A stretch of DNA of 64,000 nt from Brugia malayi. Lineage: Eukaryota; Nematoda; Chromadorea; Rhabditida; Onchocercidae. The stretch is taken from NCBI RefSeq assembly GCF_000002995.4, contig NW_025062287.1:1-64000 (forward strand), read 5' to 3'. The position numbers were made by a program, and so were the translations under genes. Each line of letters starts with the position of its first letter. The first letter of the stretch is position 1. The notes under the pieces were generated by a model that worked only from the letters and a program-made list of their open reading frames with translations, did not search any database and had not been told where the DNA came from. Shown piece by piece: positions 13,391 to 26,832 of this stretch.

Positions 13391-14991
13391 CAAAAAAATA
13401 TGAAGCACCGAAGATTGAAGGTCACTCGGCCACTCAATAGGTTTGCAAAATAGCTATGCCTTCATATGAAAATATTAGACTTTTACAAAAGAAATTTTCC
13501 CACTCATTTAGGTCAAATGCATAACGATTCTTCCTAATTTCGATTACTATTTGATAAATTGATTGGTTTGAAATGCCTGAATGTGTTGGATGGAGAAGAA
13601 TTGGTATTCATTTTACTCTTCTTGTAGATTTGCACTGCGTTGTATTAATAAAATTGACCCGAATTCCAGGTATCAGAGATTTAACATATTTAATATAACA
13701 TGATCCATCTATTCATCCATAACAGGTACATCTTGTATTTTTTTATATATCTACACAGTCCAATCTTGCTCCAAAAATACCAAAAATATTCCAATACGTT
13801 TACCACAGCAAATTTTAAGTGATAAAAACAATTGTAACCAGAAAATGTGGCCCTGAAACACAGTGCTATACTCTATTGCGCTTCACAAAATCAGGTAAAA
13901 ATGTCTTAAAATTTCTTTAACCATCTGCCATAGCGGAAATATGGAAAACGGGTTGTAAGAAACTTGACGAGATTGCAGCAATTAATAGATCTGTTTTGAA
14001 TTTCAAATTATTTTTCTTCTGCTCAGAATCAATTTGATCTATGTATTGCTTTTTAACAACGTATTTAAATTTTCCATCTACATTTAAGCAAAATAGAAAC
14101 AGTCGAATAGTAATAGAACAAATGTATCAGTTTACAATTCCTTATGTACAGTTTTCTTGAAGAAATAACTTACTCTGAAAGTTTACAAAATCAAGTTTCC
14201 TTTTCAGGGTAATCGCAAATATTGTAATCACTTGAATTTAGCGGACAGTAAATTAGGAATTGGTGATCGTTGTTACGATTTTGTAATCCAGCAGGACAAG
14301 GAATTAATGCCATCAGTAAGAGTGATGCAACGTATCTGTTAAATTGAACATAATATTATACTGTCATCAAAGTGGTATCCCACTAGGTTGAGTTAAATCT
14401 TTTCTTATTTAACATTAAGATTTCAGAAATATGATTCAAGATGCATTTCATGATAAATAATAGACAATTTGTCGATTAGATTAATATTTTGCATGCTTTT
14501 TTTAAATACCTGCTTTTTAAAAGTTTTAAACCATATTTTATTGTGCATTCCAGTCAATCATTGTGTTTCCTTTTTTCTTAATTTAATTTTGTATGCATCC
14601 TTTCAACTATTTTAAATTCATAATATATAATAAACTGATGAATTATCACACAAATTAACAAAAATACCAGTAATCTGATTAACCAGACACAAAAACAGGC
14701 ATATATTTACATTTTTTGCTGACATGCCTATCTCTGGATCTTCCTTTGCATATAAATTTTCTTCTAGTACACTGTGTGTAGGTGAATAAGCGATATTTCA
14801 ACGTAATGACACCTAAATAATTCTGACCAGCAATTCATTTCAGTTATTGAATAATATGTGAACAATATGAGCAAAGTAAATATAGAAATAAATCATAAAT
14901 GAGGATAATATGAGGAAACATTAACAAGATCACTGTTGCATATCACTACTTGAACAATAAATCAATCGTGCAGAGGACGATGTTAAATTAT

Positions 14992-15024
14992 AAAGCCCTC
15001 TATCACAGCAAGATAGAGGACTTT
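14992..15024. other. Compact 33-nt inverted repeat (hairpin)
   Basis: AAAGCCCTCTATC, a 7-nt loop ACAGCAA, then GATAGAGGACTTT form a 13-bp stem with one mismatch. It stands out in sequence with few such structures. It is too short for a typical miRNA precursor and the flanks do not obviously extend the stem. Confidence 0.55.
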
Positions 15025-17165
15025 CAATGTTATTTACACTTTTGGAAGAAACTAATTGAGAATTAAATTAAGCAAAACACTGTTAGTTTATTTCTTATTT
15101 TTAGCTAGTATTCCATCGTTAATGTCACCCCAGTGCTTTTGATTGCACAGAATGAAATGAAGTGCAACAATACTTCTGTCATACATAAATTAACTATCAG
15201 GTGTGTATTCAAAACTTTAGTGGTTTGATTAAAAGCTTATGCGTGAATCAATGAACACCTGTGTTCTTTTTAACTCCTCACTTTCCTATCTACTGGTCTG
15301 CTCTACTGCACTCTCTAATAGCCAGAATTCCTGCTGATTTTAGATTCTCAGTTAGAATGTGTCCAAAATATATTTACTGTTTGGGTAAACGATTTTTTTA
15401 GTAAAATAACCAAAAACTACAAGCGTTATTATTGTTGTATCACAAACTGAACTTATAACAGCAATGACGATTATTTCATATGATATTAAACAAAGAAAAG
15501 TAAAATCGACAAAGTGCTGAAAACAATCGTATTACTCGAGCGATGTTACAATAAACAAACTGGCCACGATAATCAAATATATACTCGTCGTCTGGATGAT
15601 GCAAGCAAACATAGGTACAAATAGAGATTGAAACCAAAAACCACATCTGCATAAATACAATCTTTTCAACTGAAGCAAAAATGGAAGACTGAACACTAAC
15701 ATCAGACGAGCAAAATAAAATCACCAGAATAATTCGCACAGGGAAATAGTAATAAATACATGAATATAAACTCATTATGAGGAATTATTCACTTTTCATA
15801 TTTCCAAAAAGGATTGATTTATAATACACAAATCTAAAATATGAATCCGAAAAATGAACCAAAAGAGTATTACATATCACTCAAACATCATAATCTGAAG
15901 AGCAATTTGCACTGATTGTAAAATTATGGAATCGCAAAGTAGTAATTCGTCTTCCTAAACCAATCTTTGCATCTGCTTGTCATCTATCAGAGAATATCGA
16001 TCCAGACTAAAACTTATAACCATTTGCATCTTTCATGTACAGAGATAAAGATAGATGATGACTATAATTCAAGAGTTCAAGTCACAAATTTATAGAAATT
16101 CTAAATTCGAGCTATCCAAAACAAAATTTTTTTGCTTTTTACTGGTCTTTAAATTTTAGGGAGTTTAAACGAAAACATACTAGTACATTCGCAAGGGTAA
16201 ACAATCCCTTCAAAGGACGCCGGCATATCTGTTGCATTTCAAATAAATGAAATCTATGGAACACATTTTAAAAATACATGAATATGGTTGATGGTTGAAA
16301 TTATTCATGCAGGAGTGATCTATCTGTTAACAAAGTCGATCACTATTGAGCAAAGCTGCACCGGAAGAGAATTGATTGCAGTGGTGAGAGAGCTACTCTA
16401 ATGTGATGAAAGTTGATAGTTCTCAACAATATGATCTAGAAAAAGGAATAAATATGCAATATATTTGACATAAATAATGAAAAGAATGCATATAAAAAGA
16501 GAATCGGACATTCAAAGAAGAAAACGCTCTTACCAAAAATGCATTAAATCATAAAAAATAAGATAAAATGTAAAGAGAAGCAGATTAAGCAACAAAAAAG
16601 TGAATACAGTATGGATACTGAAAAAAGAATTGGAAGGCACATGAAAAGAAAAATTCACGAAAACAACAACAGCGATGACAGAGAGTCAACTTTTAAAAAA
16701 GCATAGAACTTTTTCAGCCAAAAAGACCAATGAGTTAACAATAAAATTTACAAAAAATAAATATGTCTAAACATAAACACATTTAAATATTTAAACATTT
16801 AATAAAAATAAAAAAAAAAGTTTAACATTTTTGAAAAATCATGTAAATTTCGCGCTTCGAATGTCTATAGGGTCTAAAGGGGATTTGCAATTTTATTTCC
16901 TAATGTTTATTATGCTTTTTAATTATAATTTCCTATTTGCTTAGCTTTTAATATCTATTCCCACAGAAAAAGTGAAGGACGAATTGTAAGAAGGCAAATC
17001 TGAATTATTTTACCTGAAAAAAAATTAAAAAATAATAGAATAAATAACAAAGAAATGACTACTCTGTATCGAGAAAGACTTCTGAGCAATAAGGGCAAAA
17101 AAGCGAATCGTGGCGTGATACTGAAATGGAGAGGACGAACAGAACCGCACAACTAATATAATAAA

Positions 17166-17216
17166 TTATTCTTTACGAAGTTTCTGTCGTCGATTGCAAA
17201 ACCATACGCGAACTAC
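17166..17216 (-). other. ceh-18: Last POU-gene exon: homeodomain recognition helix and stop
   Basis: This 51-base exon is short. After acceptor CTAG at 17217-17220 it encodes [16 protein letters not shown] and stops at 17166-17168. It joins in phase to the exon ending at 17506 (donor GAT|GTAAG), completing homeodomain helix 3. Confidence 0.9.
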
Positions 17217-20200
17217 CTAGAATAAATGAGCTACTTCAAGTGAAAACAGAAGCTTTATGGAGCATTCACGCAAAAACAGCAGAAGGCTATATGTACAAAA
17301 TCATCATGATAATCGTGATATAGCTGAAATGGAGAATGTGGAAATCAATATGAGAAGACTCAGTCTAACAACCACAACCACTCTAAAGGTTGCTATCCTC
17401 AACATGATAATATAAACTTATGAAATGAACCTGAGTTAATCCAACAGGAACAGCTTTGTAATTAAATATAACTGGTCTTGTGCACAATTAACAATAATAA
17501 CTTACATCTCGATCTAGCCCTACTAATTCGGCAATTTCCGCCATTCTATTGTGGTCCGGACGTGGGTTCATATCAAAGTAAGCATCCAGTGCTGAACGTT
17601 GTGCTAAATCCAAGTTGGTTCGTTTGCGACGTTTTTTCAGCGGAACACCACCAGCAGTGCCTGAACTGCACACAGTAGATCCATTTGGTGATGGTGACTC
17701 GTCGCTTAGCATTTTATTACCACTGCTTGCATTAATGCTCATTAAAGAGCTCGGTTTGTTATTATTCAACGGTAAATGTATTACCGATGTGTGATACTGA
17801 AAAAAAAAATTTATCAACTTTACAACTACAAAACATCTCTTCAAAGTTTTGGTTCTTCATTTATCGAGCCTAGCTTTCAAATAAAGATTTTCCCTAAGAA
17901 TATAATTCTATCTAAATCATTGCTATTTTATTCATGTCCTCATAGCAAATATAAATTTAAAAAAAGACCAGATTTTATCTTGAAAAGCTATGCTTATGCC
18001 GCTTTAATGGAATGTCCTACATGAGACATAATTACTTTTCGAGACTTTCACTAACGCAAGCACATCAAATATAATAGCATTTATTTAGGAATTAAATTGG
18101 AAAAAAGGAAAAGTATGAGTTGAAAGTCTGAGTGAATGTTTTAATATACCTGAAAATCTGAATGAATATCCTTAATATATATGCTCAAAAAAAAAAAAAT
18201 AATTCTAAGACAAATTTCACAGCAAAAAAAAAAAAAAAAAACTAGAATGAGGATGACAGTGTGAGGATGATTTTTTTACAAAACGCTATATTTTAGATCA
18301 ATAATCAAATTTCTTTGAAAATGAGAAACAATACAAACAAACGATCTACATTCATCTATAGTAAACACAGGAACTCAAATCTCCAACTCATTCCTCATGC
18401 AGAAAAGAATTTTGTGGAAAAACAAATGGGCGCTTACACTTTTGCTATAAATACTAATTACTAACTTCGACACTAACTCAATTATTTATTTAAATCACTA
18501 TTATGTACCTATTATATGTCACAGTGTCAAATAAAATAGCATCTACTAACAGTTAAAATATCGCCAATTATTACTTAATCAGCTCATTAAGTTTTAAAAG
18601 TTTCTCACCATTCTACACTATTACCATTGTAATAGACTGACACTGTCAAAGCTTACCGTTACCGCAGCATCAGATTTCCTCTATAAAAAATTCCCCACCA
18701 AATCCCTTGCGTATAAAAAAAAGAGCAAACATACGAAATATCATTAGTATGTCAAATGTCATAAAGTGTGCAAAGATATAAAATAGGATAATGGATAAAG
18801 GATTTTGAAAGGTCAAAAATGTATATTTACAAATTTTAATAAATTTTTTCTGCATATGTCTTTTAATACACATGGGACGTTATAAAAGAAAAAACTGGAA
18901 AGACAGGAAGAAAGCTTTTTGTTTTTTTTTTTAATGACATAAACTTAAAGTTTTATCCCAAATTCAGTGCAAAAAAAATAAGGGATTTTCGAAACTGCTA
19001 AAAGACGCAACATTGCTGGAAAGAAATCAGAACATTCATGAATAAAAGATAAATTTATTCAAATATAAATTCCAAAATTTCTCGACTGATAGTACTTAAA
19101 TCGTTATATATGACCTTGAAGAGCTAAACCAACGTGCATCTCAAAAATTATCCTCTAGCAACTATGAAACACACACAAAATCCATGTAGCGCTTTTAAGG
19201 TGAATTAGGCGACAGAACGACAGCATTCATTACCTATTTTATGGTACTATATTTATTCTTACCTGCACTTTTGCTACCATCTTAACATACATATCTATGT
19301 TTTGCTTCACTGTAATTATAGTTACACCAACTAAGCTTAAAAAAATTATCTCCATTGTGTTTTGTATCAAATTTCATAGTCTAATTCACTGCATGAGTTA
19401 TAAAGCTTGCAACATTTCCCTGAGTTTTTTTAAATTTTTTTCTACTTTTCTGTTATAATTTGTCATTAAACAATTACAACTCAAAATAACTGCTCCTTGA
19501 GCCCACAACAAATTTGTTTTGTAAATCATCCCTGAAATGGCATTCCTGAAAAGGTAATGGGATTGTTTCCGAAGATTTTCAATTGAAATTATCAGTTTGA
19601 TGCCAAATTTTCGAAAATAACGATATTGACAATATATGTATCTGTGATTCAAATTAAAGAAACAAAATGAAAATTGAAAGCAAATTAAGGAAACAAGCCT
19701 TTTTCCATTTAAAAGCAGTTCTCTAAATATAAAAGTCTAGCTATTCATATGTGTAACTGAATACCGCTTTTTGAAGCCTTTCTGGAATTTAGGCTAAGCA
19801 GTTCTCAGAATCATGCATATAATAGCAAAATAAAAGCAATAAAAATTATAGTAAAATATAGGATAAGTCGGAACTACGCACCCTAAAAAAAATCTTCCGG
19901 ACCAGCTACTGATTACGATGAATATTACAAGCAAGAATTCCCGAGAATAAGACAATGAAATTTTAACACAAGTCTTAAAATATTTATATTATCAACCTTT
20001 TTGAATGACAGTTCTTTGTTCACCTCATCAGATATTGTTCTACATCAAGCGATGTATGAAAAAGCTGCTGAAGCATAGCTAACATTCGAAAACAAAAGAA
20101 ATTCTGAGGTACCATCATTATATGTAGTTGGAATATTTTGCAAATAATGTAAAAAATATGATCGCTGAAAGAATTCCATTAGTAAGGATATGTTGCGATA

Positions 20201-23200
20201 AAAAGAAATAAATCCAACAAACAAACTTGTAGAGTTGGCTCTCTAGACGGTGCATCCAAGAGATCACTGATAGTAGCGCCGTTGGCCAATGCCGCTTCTG
20301 CATCCTCCAACCATTCTTTGAGCAATGGACGTAATTTGCACATATTTTTAAAGGATAAATTTAGTGCTTCGAAACGTGATATAGTTGTTTGCGAAAAATC
20401 AGTCCCATAACGGCGCCCAAGAGCAAGACCAACATCACCTTGCGTGAAACCTACAACTACCAAATTCAATGAATTTTAATTTCATGTAAAGTTCAATTTG
20501 AAAAAATGCAGCTACAATTACTGAAGCAATCAAAAATTTTTGTATCCTGAACTTCAGATCATTTAAATTCGCAAAAAAAATTACTTGTTGCAATTTATCA
20601 GACTGATATCATAAATCTTACCAAATTTGATGCGTTGCTTTTTGAATGTTTGAGCAAAATTTTCCAGCTCATCCAAATCAATCTTTTCCTCCTTAGTAAT
20701 TGCACGTGCTGCACTGCTCAGAATCTGGAATTAGTGCATTGATATATATTAAAAGTTACAAAAAGAGATCAGAGAATTTATCTATCTAAATTTTTTTTTA
20801 CCTATCTTAAATTTATCTATCTTAAAAATTTAAAAATTTAATTTTCCTGACAATATTGGAATACTGGAAAAAATCTGAATACTAAAACACGAAACAAAAC
20901 AAAAAAAAACTACGTCATCAATTTGGAATAATATGGAAAGAACCTCTTCGTTTGCTCGCTTTTTAATGCTCAATTTTATATCACTAATTTTGCACTTATT
21001 CGATTGACGTTTTGTATCACCCAACTGCAATGAATGTAAACAGCTGATATTACATCTCAGAAATCTCCTGGATTCGTTTAGAAACATTATGGTAAAAAGT
21101 TGACAAGCAGAGAACGATAGCGAATAAAAGAAACATCTTATATAGAGATTTTTTCATTACTTTAAGAACATTACTAATTGGAGAATAACAACATATCGAT
21201 AAATTTATCGTGAATTCTGGAAAATGACCAACTTTTACCACATTAACATTTTTGCCAGCAGACGCTGCTCTACCATTGTGTGAAAAATGATCCCCTAAAC
21301 GCTGATCGTGTTTTTTGCTCATTCCATCATGATCATCATTAAAAAAGATATTTGGAGCACTGGTAGGAACAATTTCCGCTGTAGCAGACATTGATGAAAC
21401 TGCAGATAATTTCGATTTATGGCCACTCATAACATCAATCGCTGCCGCGTCATTTGTTGATGTAATCCCTGCAATTTGATTCTATTTCTTGGAATTTAAA
21501 TGCTCGTTTCACCAAGAAATGTATTTCTTAACCTATTCGCATAATGAATATATTTCTTGCCCTTTGTATATTTTTATACGCTCCCTTATATACTTGTAAG
21601 CCTCATAGTCTCTTAAGAATTTTGGAAGTGCGAAAAAAAAAAAAAAACTATGCAGGTTTTTAAAAGAGAAATGAACCTAGTAAATCTCGCATCGTTCCTG
21701 CACCTCTAGCAGCAGCAACTGCTTCTAAGAGCAACATATTTGCGCTTTGCTGCTGATCAACACTTATCAGACCTATAAACATTGGCAAAACTTGACAATA
21801 GAATGAGTTCAAAAGTAAGATTCTAAATTAATAGGTATGACTGGGATTTAAATTTTCAAGAGGAGTTAAAATGGATAAATCTAAAGGGGGAAATTAAAGT
21901 TATATTAAAAAGCAGACATGCAGAAAAATAACGAACTAATGAATTATGGAAAAATGCAAAACAGTCAAACACATAAGTATCTATTTTAAATAGAAATGAG
22001 ATGGAGTTCTTGGTTTTGAATAACACTGCACATAATTATAGCTGTGGCGTCCAAGAATTGTATTTCATAACAAAATATTCTTTAAAAAGAGATGAAAAAA
22101 AGAAATCAAGTGTGGGTAAATGTTGAAAAGACAAGATGAGATAAAAAAACTTGGCTGTGACATTAGTCTTAAACTCATGAGTACATCTATTTAAATATTT
22201 GCACGATGCTCGAAATGGAAATGAGTCCTCCACTCTTTACAACTTCCTCTTCTATGAACACAAGACCTTTTGAATAATAAGTGCTCTTTTTGATATTTTT
22301 AATGAGCATATCAGAAAAGATAAGAATTTGAGAGACAGGAAAACTGGCAATACTACATAAGCAAAACATGCTCATCAATAGAATGCAATTCGTAAAAATA
22401 TTAAATTAAACATACTGTCGGTAAGGTTGGAAGCACATGGAACGGCTAAAGAGGATGATAAATCAGCAGCTGAGAGTGACGCAAGCATTTCCGGAGTAAT
22501 GAAAGGATTTGCTCCATCCGTCCCGGTAGCTATAAATATTTTTTAATAAGGATAATTTCTAAACCTTTTATCAACCGGCTAACATCGGAAAAATGTTTTA
22601 CTTGAGTATTTAAAACTTCAAAAAATATGTAAAAATAGGAATTCCTATAACTATAAAGCTGTCTCTTTTAAAAAACTTCAACTGATCAATCTGTAAATTT
22701 CAGATTCCGAAATCCTAATGAGTCTGTTATATCTCATATTTCAGACGCTACATCTCAATTTAATCAAAACATAGCAAAACGGAAAAATAAGCGAAGAACC
22801 AATATATTGATCCACAAAGACATAACTTCAGAGATATATTATCGAATTCTAATATTAATTTGAAACAAAATAAAACATGAAAAGATATAGGCTTCGAGAA
22901 TGTATTATCAAATTTTAACAATAACTCGAAACAAAACAAAACCCCAATTTTGAAAACTTTACCTGCATTGGCCCAAAGAAAACTGTTTATTGCAGCATTC
23001 AAAATCAAGACATCATTCAAATTTGATATAATCGAACCATTCCGTTGACCCACAAATTGTTCAGAGAAGTTGCAAATTTTCGTATCGGTCGCTTCTTGAT
23101 ATTTATTTGTTCTAAAATAGAGTAGGAAAAAATTCGAAACACTAGCAGAGCAATAGAACCTCAAGTCCTTATAAATATATGAGGTCGTTAACAAATCGAC

Positions 23201-26200
23201 TTTCTCTTTTCTAGCATTGCTTTGTTCTTTCTAGCATAGAGATTATCTTTTACGTTTTTATCATATCTTGGCAATGAGTTATTACCAAATTGAAGCCAAA
23301 TAAATCTTTGCAGAAATAAGATAACTAAGCAGTGAGATGTTAGTTGATAGTGCAGTCAAGAAAAATACAATGAAAGAGTACTCAGACTGTTTATAAATAT
23401 TCAAGAAATGTGCAACGGAAAAGACAAATCTGTCGCAGTAAATAGCTTATTTAACCTGAGCACATATCCTGAATGTAACTTTTATATGACCACGCTATGT
23501 ATACTTCCTTCGCAATTGTCTCACTATTAAATATAAGCAAATTAACGAAACAAAGCACCTGTCTACTGAACTATCGGTTTGTGAAGGTGAATTTTCGGTA
23601 ATTTGTATATCCACAGGTTCATGAAAAGCCTTTGATGAATCCGTATTATATTCAGTAGAATCCACATAGTCAATTATATCTGTGATAATAGACGATTCCA
23701 CACATTCCATAGTTTGTTGTTTTCCATCAACATCTTCTAACAACGATAAGCTGTTTGATCGTGTATCTATCATCAGTATATCGGAAGAAGAGATCGATGA
23801 AGTTTCCCAATGTTCCGATTTAATTTCACCATTCAGGAATTCGTTATCACAATACAAACTAAAAGATGTTAGTAGACGTACTATATTGTGCAAAAATGTT
23901 ACCTCTTCGTTATAGTACTCTTGAAAGTCAATGCAGTACATAGTAACAAACAATAATGTACTATTACCACGATAGGATTATGAAACAATTACTTCTCCAT
24001 AAAAGATTTGTAAAAATTACTTTAACTACTTCATTATTCTGCTCCACTGCCTCATACAGATTCTCTACTCAAAAATTTCCATTCTTTAATTAACCTTTTC
24101 TCTCTGTACTACAAACGCATTTGTATGCTTAAACAATTAATTAACCGGTTACTTTGTACTATGAATCCCTCACTGATTCTTGAATCAAAAATTTATATAA
24201 AAGCAAAATAAACTTTTTTTTCGAGTAAAAAATAATTAGGCGTTACTAAAATACATGTATCATAAACCTACAGACAGTTACAAAAAGCAAATTTTAAATC
24301 AGAAGAATTAAAAGAGGAGAAATGGAAACAGATGTCTCCATTTCATCAAACCTATACATACATATTCCTTGCATTCGTTGCACCACACAAGTTTGGAAGT
24401 ACGCATTTCTCTGTCACTGACAATAATCGTTGTAAATCAGTGCCACCTTAACAGAAGTCAGTTGATCCTGCAGCTTTTTCTCTCATGTTGTTATAATAAT
24501 ATTATCACAAAAAATTATCGTCATTTAATTACTATAAAGCATCCAATTTATTAATTTCAAACCAAGTTTCTAAATTATGCAGAATCATCAAACCTATACC
24601 AAATCTGCAATCCTTGCCGACGATATCATTTCCTGATGAACAAACCGAATCTTCCGTAAGAGCGGCATCATCATCGACAGCTTCACCCGTTTCAGCACTT
24701 ATGATCATAGGCTGAAATTCAAAAAGAAAAAACAATTTAAACTGTACAAAAAAACAGTGAAAATAAATGTTTCACCTCCTGTATAGTGCTGGGTCGTTTT
24801 TTTGGCAAGGCTGATTTGCGTTTGCACGATGATCTGGAAACGCTGTTATCCGCTAAAATAAAATGAACATTTACAGAATTCTTAAATTTTAGTAAATTTG
24901 CAAAATATGCAAAGTGGAGATTTCATAGATCTCAGTATTTGCCTTTATAAAATAATGCAAACTATCACAAAAATCATATCGAGTAAAAGTCAAAATCGCA
25001 CTGCATAAACAGTAAACCAGAAATGGGAATATGTCACATCTACAGTCCAATGATTTTCCCCGGAAGCACAATTATTATGAAAAAGAAACAGTTTTGTACA
25101 AATCAGATTATAAAAGCAGCTCAGAGTGATGGCAGAAACGATGTGGGATTCGAACCCTTACTAACTAGTGGTTGCCGCCGATCGAGGAGACTATTTGATG
25201 ATATATTCCTGCAGCTTAAAGCCGTACTCGTGCTTGCTTCAACATCAGATGTATCAGTCACCAAAGTTTCCTCACTTGCTCTTTTATAAGCTGTAACCTG
25301 AAAATTTCAAACACTAAATTAGATGTAAATACTAAATTAGATGAAGTGGAGTTCCTTAAAAGCGCAAAGAGATGTTACAACATTAACCAAAGTTCCTTTC
25401 TAAAAATGTAGTTTGAAAATAGACACCAACAAGCAGAAGAGACCACAAACAACACACAACATCGTGTCATTTTGCAACTAAACTGGAGCTAATTTAAATA
25501 TTAGAAACAACAATATGACTCAAAGTATGTAATAATAGATGTCGGTAAGGAATCAGTCCTGAACAGGTTTCACATAACTATTGGGAACAGAACGTCATTC
25601 GCTCTTGCAGTTTCTAACGTTTTGAAAAACCTTGACACGGTGACGACAATTTCATGCTGTCACGAAATTTGTGAAACACCGCACTACTTGAAGGAAATTC
25701 ATGCAAATTAGATAAGAAAAGACAGTGACGAGAAGCAAGGGGTTGAGGATTACAGCTTTCCAGCCCAGGTATTGCCCAGAAGTTGGTTGGAGGTTTTGAA
25801 TATAAATACTTCCTGTTGATTTTTTCCAGAAATGAAATCTTACTCCTATCAAATTAGCCTATTTAAATACACTTCACTTCTGATCCCTTTCGAACAAGTT
25901 TGCTCTCTTTACGAAGTGAGTTACATCGTCTGACTGAAAACTGGAAATTATATAAGGAAAATGATAAGAGATAACAGGCAAACCTGAAATGAGACTGTTC
26001 CACCAACTGGCACATTACTTAACACGTTTGCAAAATTCTTCGATATGCCTGAAAGAAACTGATGATAGTAAAGATAAGACGAGAAGTGGTAAATTAAAAA
26101 TGTAAAATAGGATCAGATTTCAAATCCTGCTTCTGTTGCGAAAGCTTCTCAAGTAATTAAGCCATTATAGTGTGAAGTTCAACAAATGTGTGAAGTAGTA

Positions 26201-26832
26201 AATTGGGTGAATGACAAGAAAAAGCTGGGAGAAGAAACGTTTCTACCAAATCCCGTCTCAGTATCCTTTTACTAAGTTACAACTTTAATATCTTTGAGAC
26301 TGGATGAAATCATTATTCGCGACAGGTCGCTTCATAACTACTTGCGAATCAAGCTTCAATCTTAAATTGCTCATTGCATCTTACTGCACATTAAAGGGAT
26401 GTTTAGAATCTGCAGAAATTTTATCATCTTTCGTAACATCGTTGAAGGTAAGGTAGTGTTGAGCAGAAGACATCTTTCCGTTTCCTTTCTTCTACCTTCA
26501 TCATAAATCCATCCATCTCTTTATAAATTGCCTCTGACAAGACAAAATGACATTAAACACTAATCTTTGTAAAGCGTCAGATAAGGCTGTGTTACAATCA
26601 TATCATCCCCACAGCACATTAGTATTCGAATTTGAAGTACTATTCGATAAATACAGTAACAGTGAGATTATCTAAAAGCATACCTTCCATAGGTCTTCCC
26701 GCATTTGTATTAGCAGGTTCATTTCTAGGTTTGTTGTCTCGTGAAGTACACTTAATAAACATACTTGACATTTTTGGCCAAAAATCGATGAATTTCACGG
26801 CTTCCCGTATGTGTTTATATCCAATTTTGTTC
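17166..26832 (-). CDS. ceh-18: POU-domain homeobox transcription factor, class II/CEH-18-like
   Basis: Predicted nuclear DNA-binding factor. Exons, 5' to 3' of the gene: 26684-26832, 25984-26048, 25162-25297, 24776-24852, 24600-24711, 23559-23919, 22963-23111, 22416-22529, 21677-21772, 21239-21468, 20944-21024, 20622-20724, 20227-20450, 17506-17796, 17166-17216. Every junction keeps phase with GT/AG sites; the acceptor at 23919 (TTTCAAG) is the weakest. The POU-specific domain runs from [12 protein letters not shown] through [12 protein letters not shown] and [17 protein letters not shown] to [13 protein letters not shown], like Oct-1/CEH-18. The homeodomain begins [14 protein letters not shown] and ends [12 protein letters not shown], then LRKE and stop, with helix 3 keeping W, F, N and R. 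In C. elegans CEH-18 acts in gonadal sheath and epidermal cells. Product is about 745 residues from the first placed exon; the start codon is not placed. The ortholog name is inferred from memory of the family. Confidence 0.82.
17797..20226 (-). other. Large POU-gene intron (2.4 kb)
   Basis: Separates the exon holding the end of the POU-specific domain from the one holding the linker and homeodomain. Donor is the non-consensus CAA|GTTTGT at 20227/20226; acceptor is T-rich TTTTTTTTTTCAG at 17797. AT-rich with poly(A) runs (18188-18240). No internal gene seen. Confidence 0.7.

Larger units (their letters stand above)
12543..17165. other. Subtelomeric unique AT-rich sequence, no gene seen
   Basis: Telomere gives way directly to unique sequence, with no subtelomeric satellite. 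I see no ORF with exon-like features or family resemblance. It holds ATA/AAT-rich low-complexity DNA (about 13318-13390), a compact hairpin at 14992-15024, and the probable 3' flank of the POU gene immediately before 17166. Reading frames of 60 to 100 codons on the minus strand (for example 15476-15775) have no splice context or recognisable motif. Confidence 0.7.

Noticed and set aside
25111..25180. GGGTTCGAATCCC-like tRNA T-loop on the minus strand
   Set aside because: No matching D arm, anticodon arm or acceptor stem, and it lies at the donor end of a POU-gene exon.
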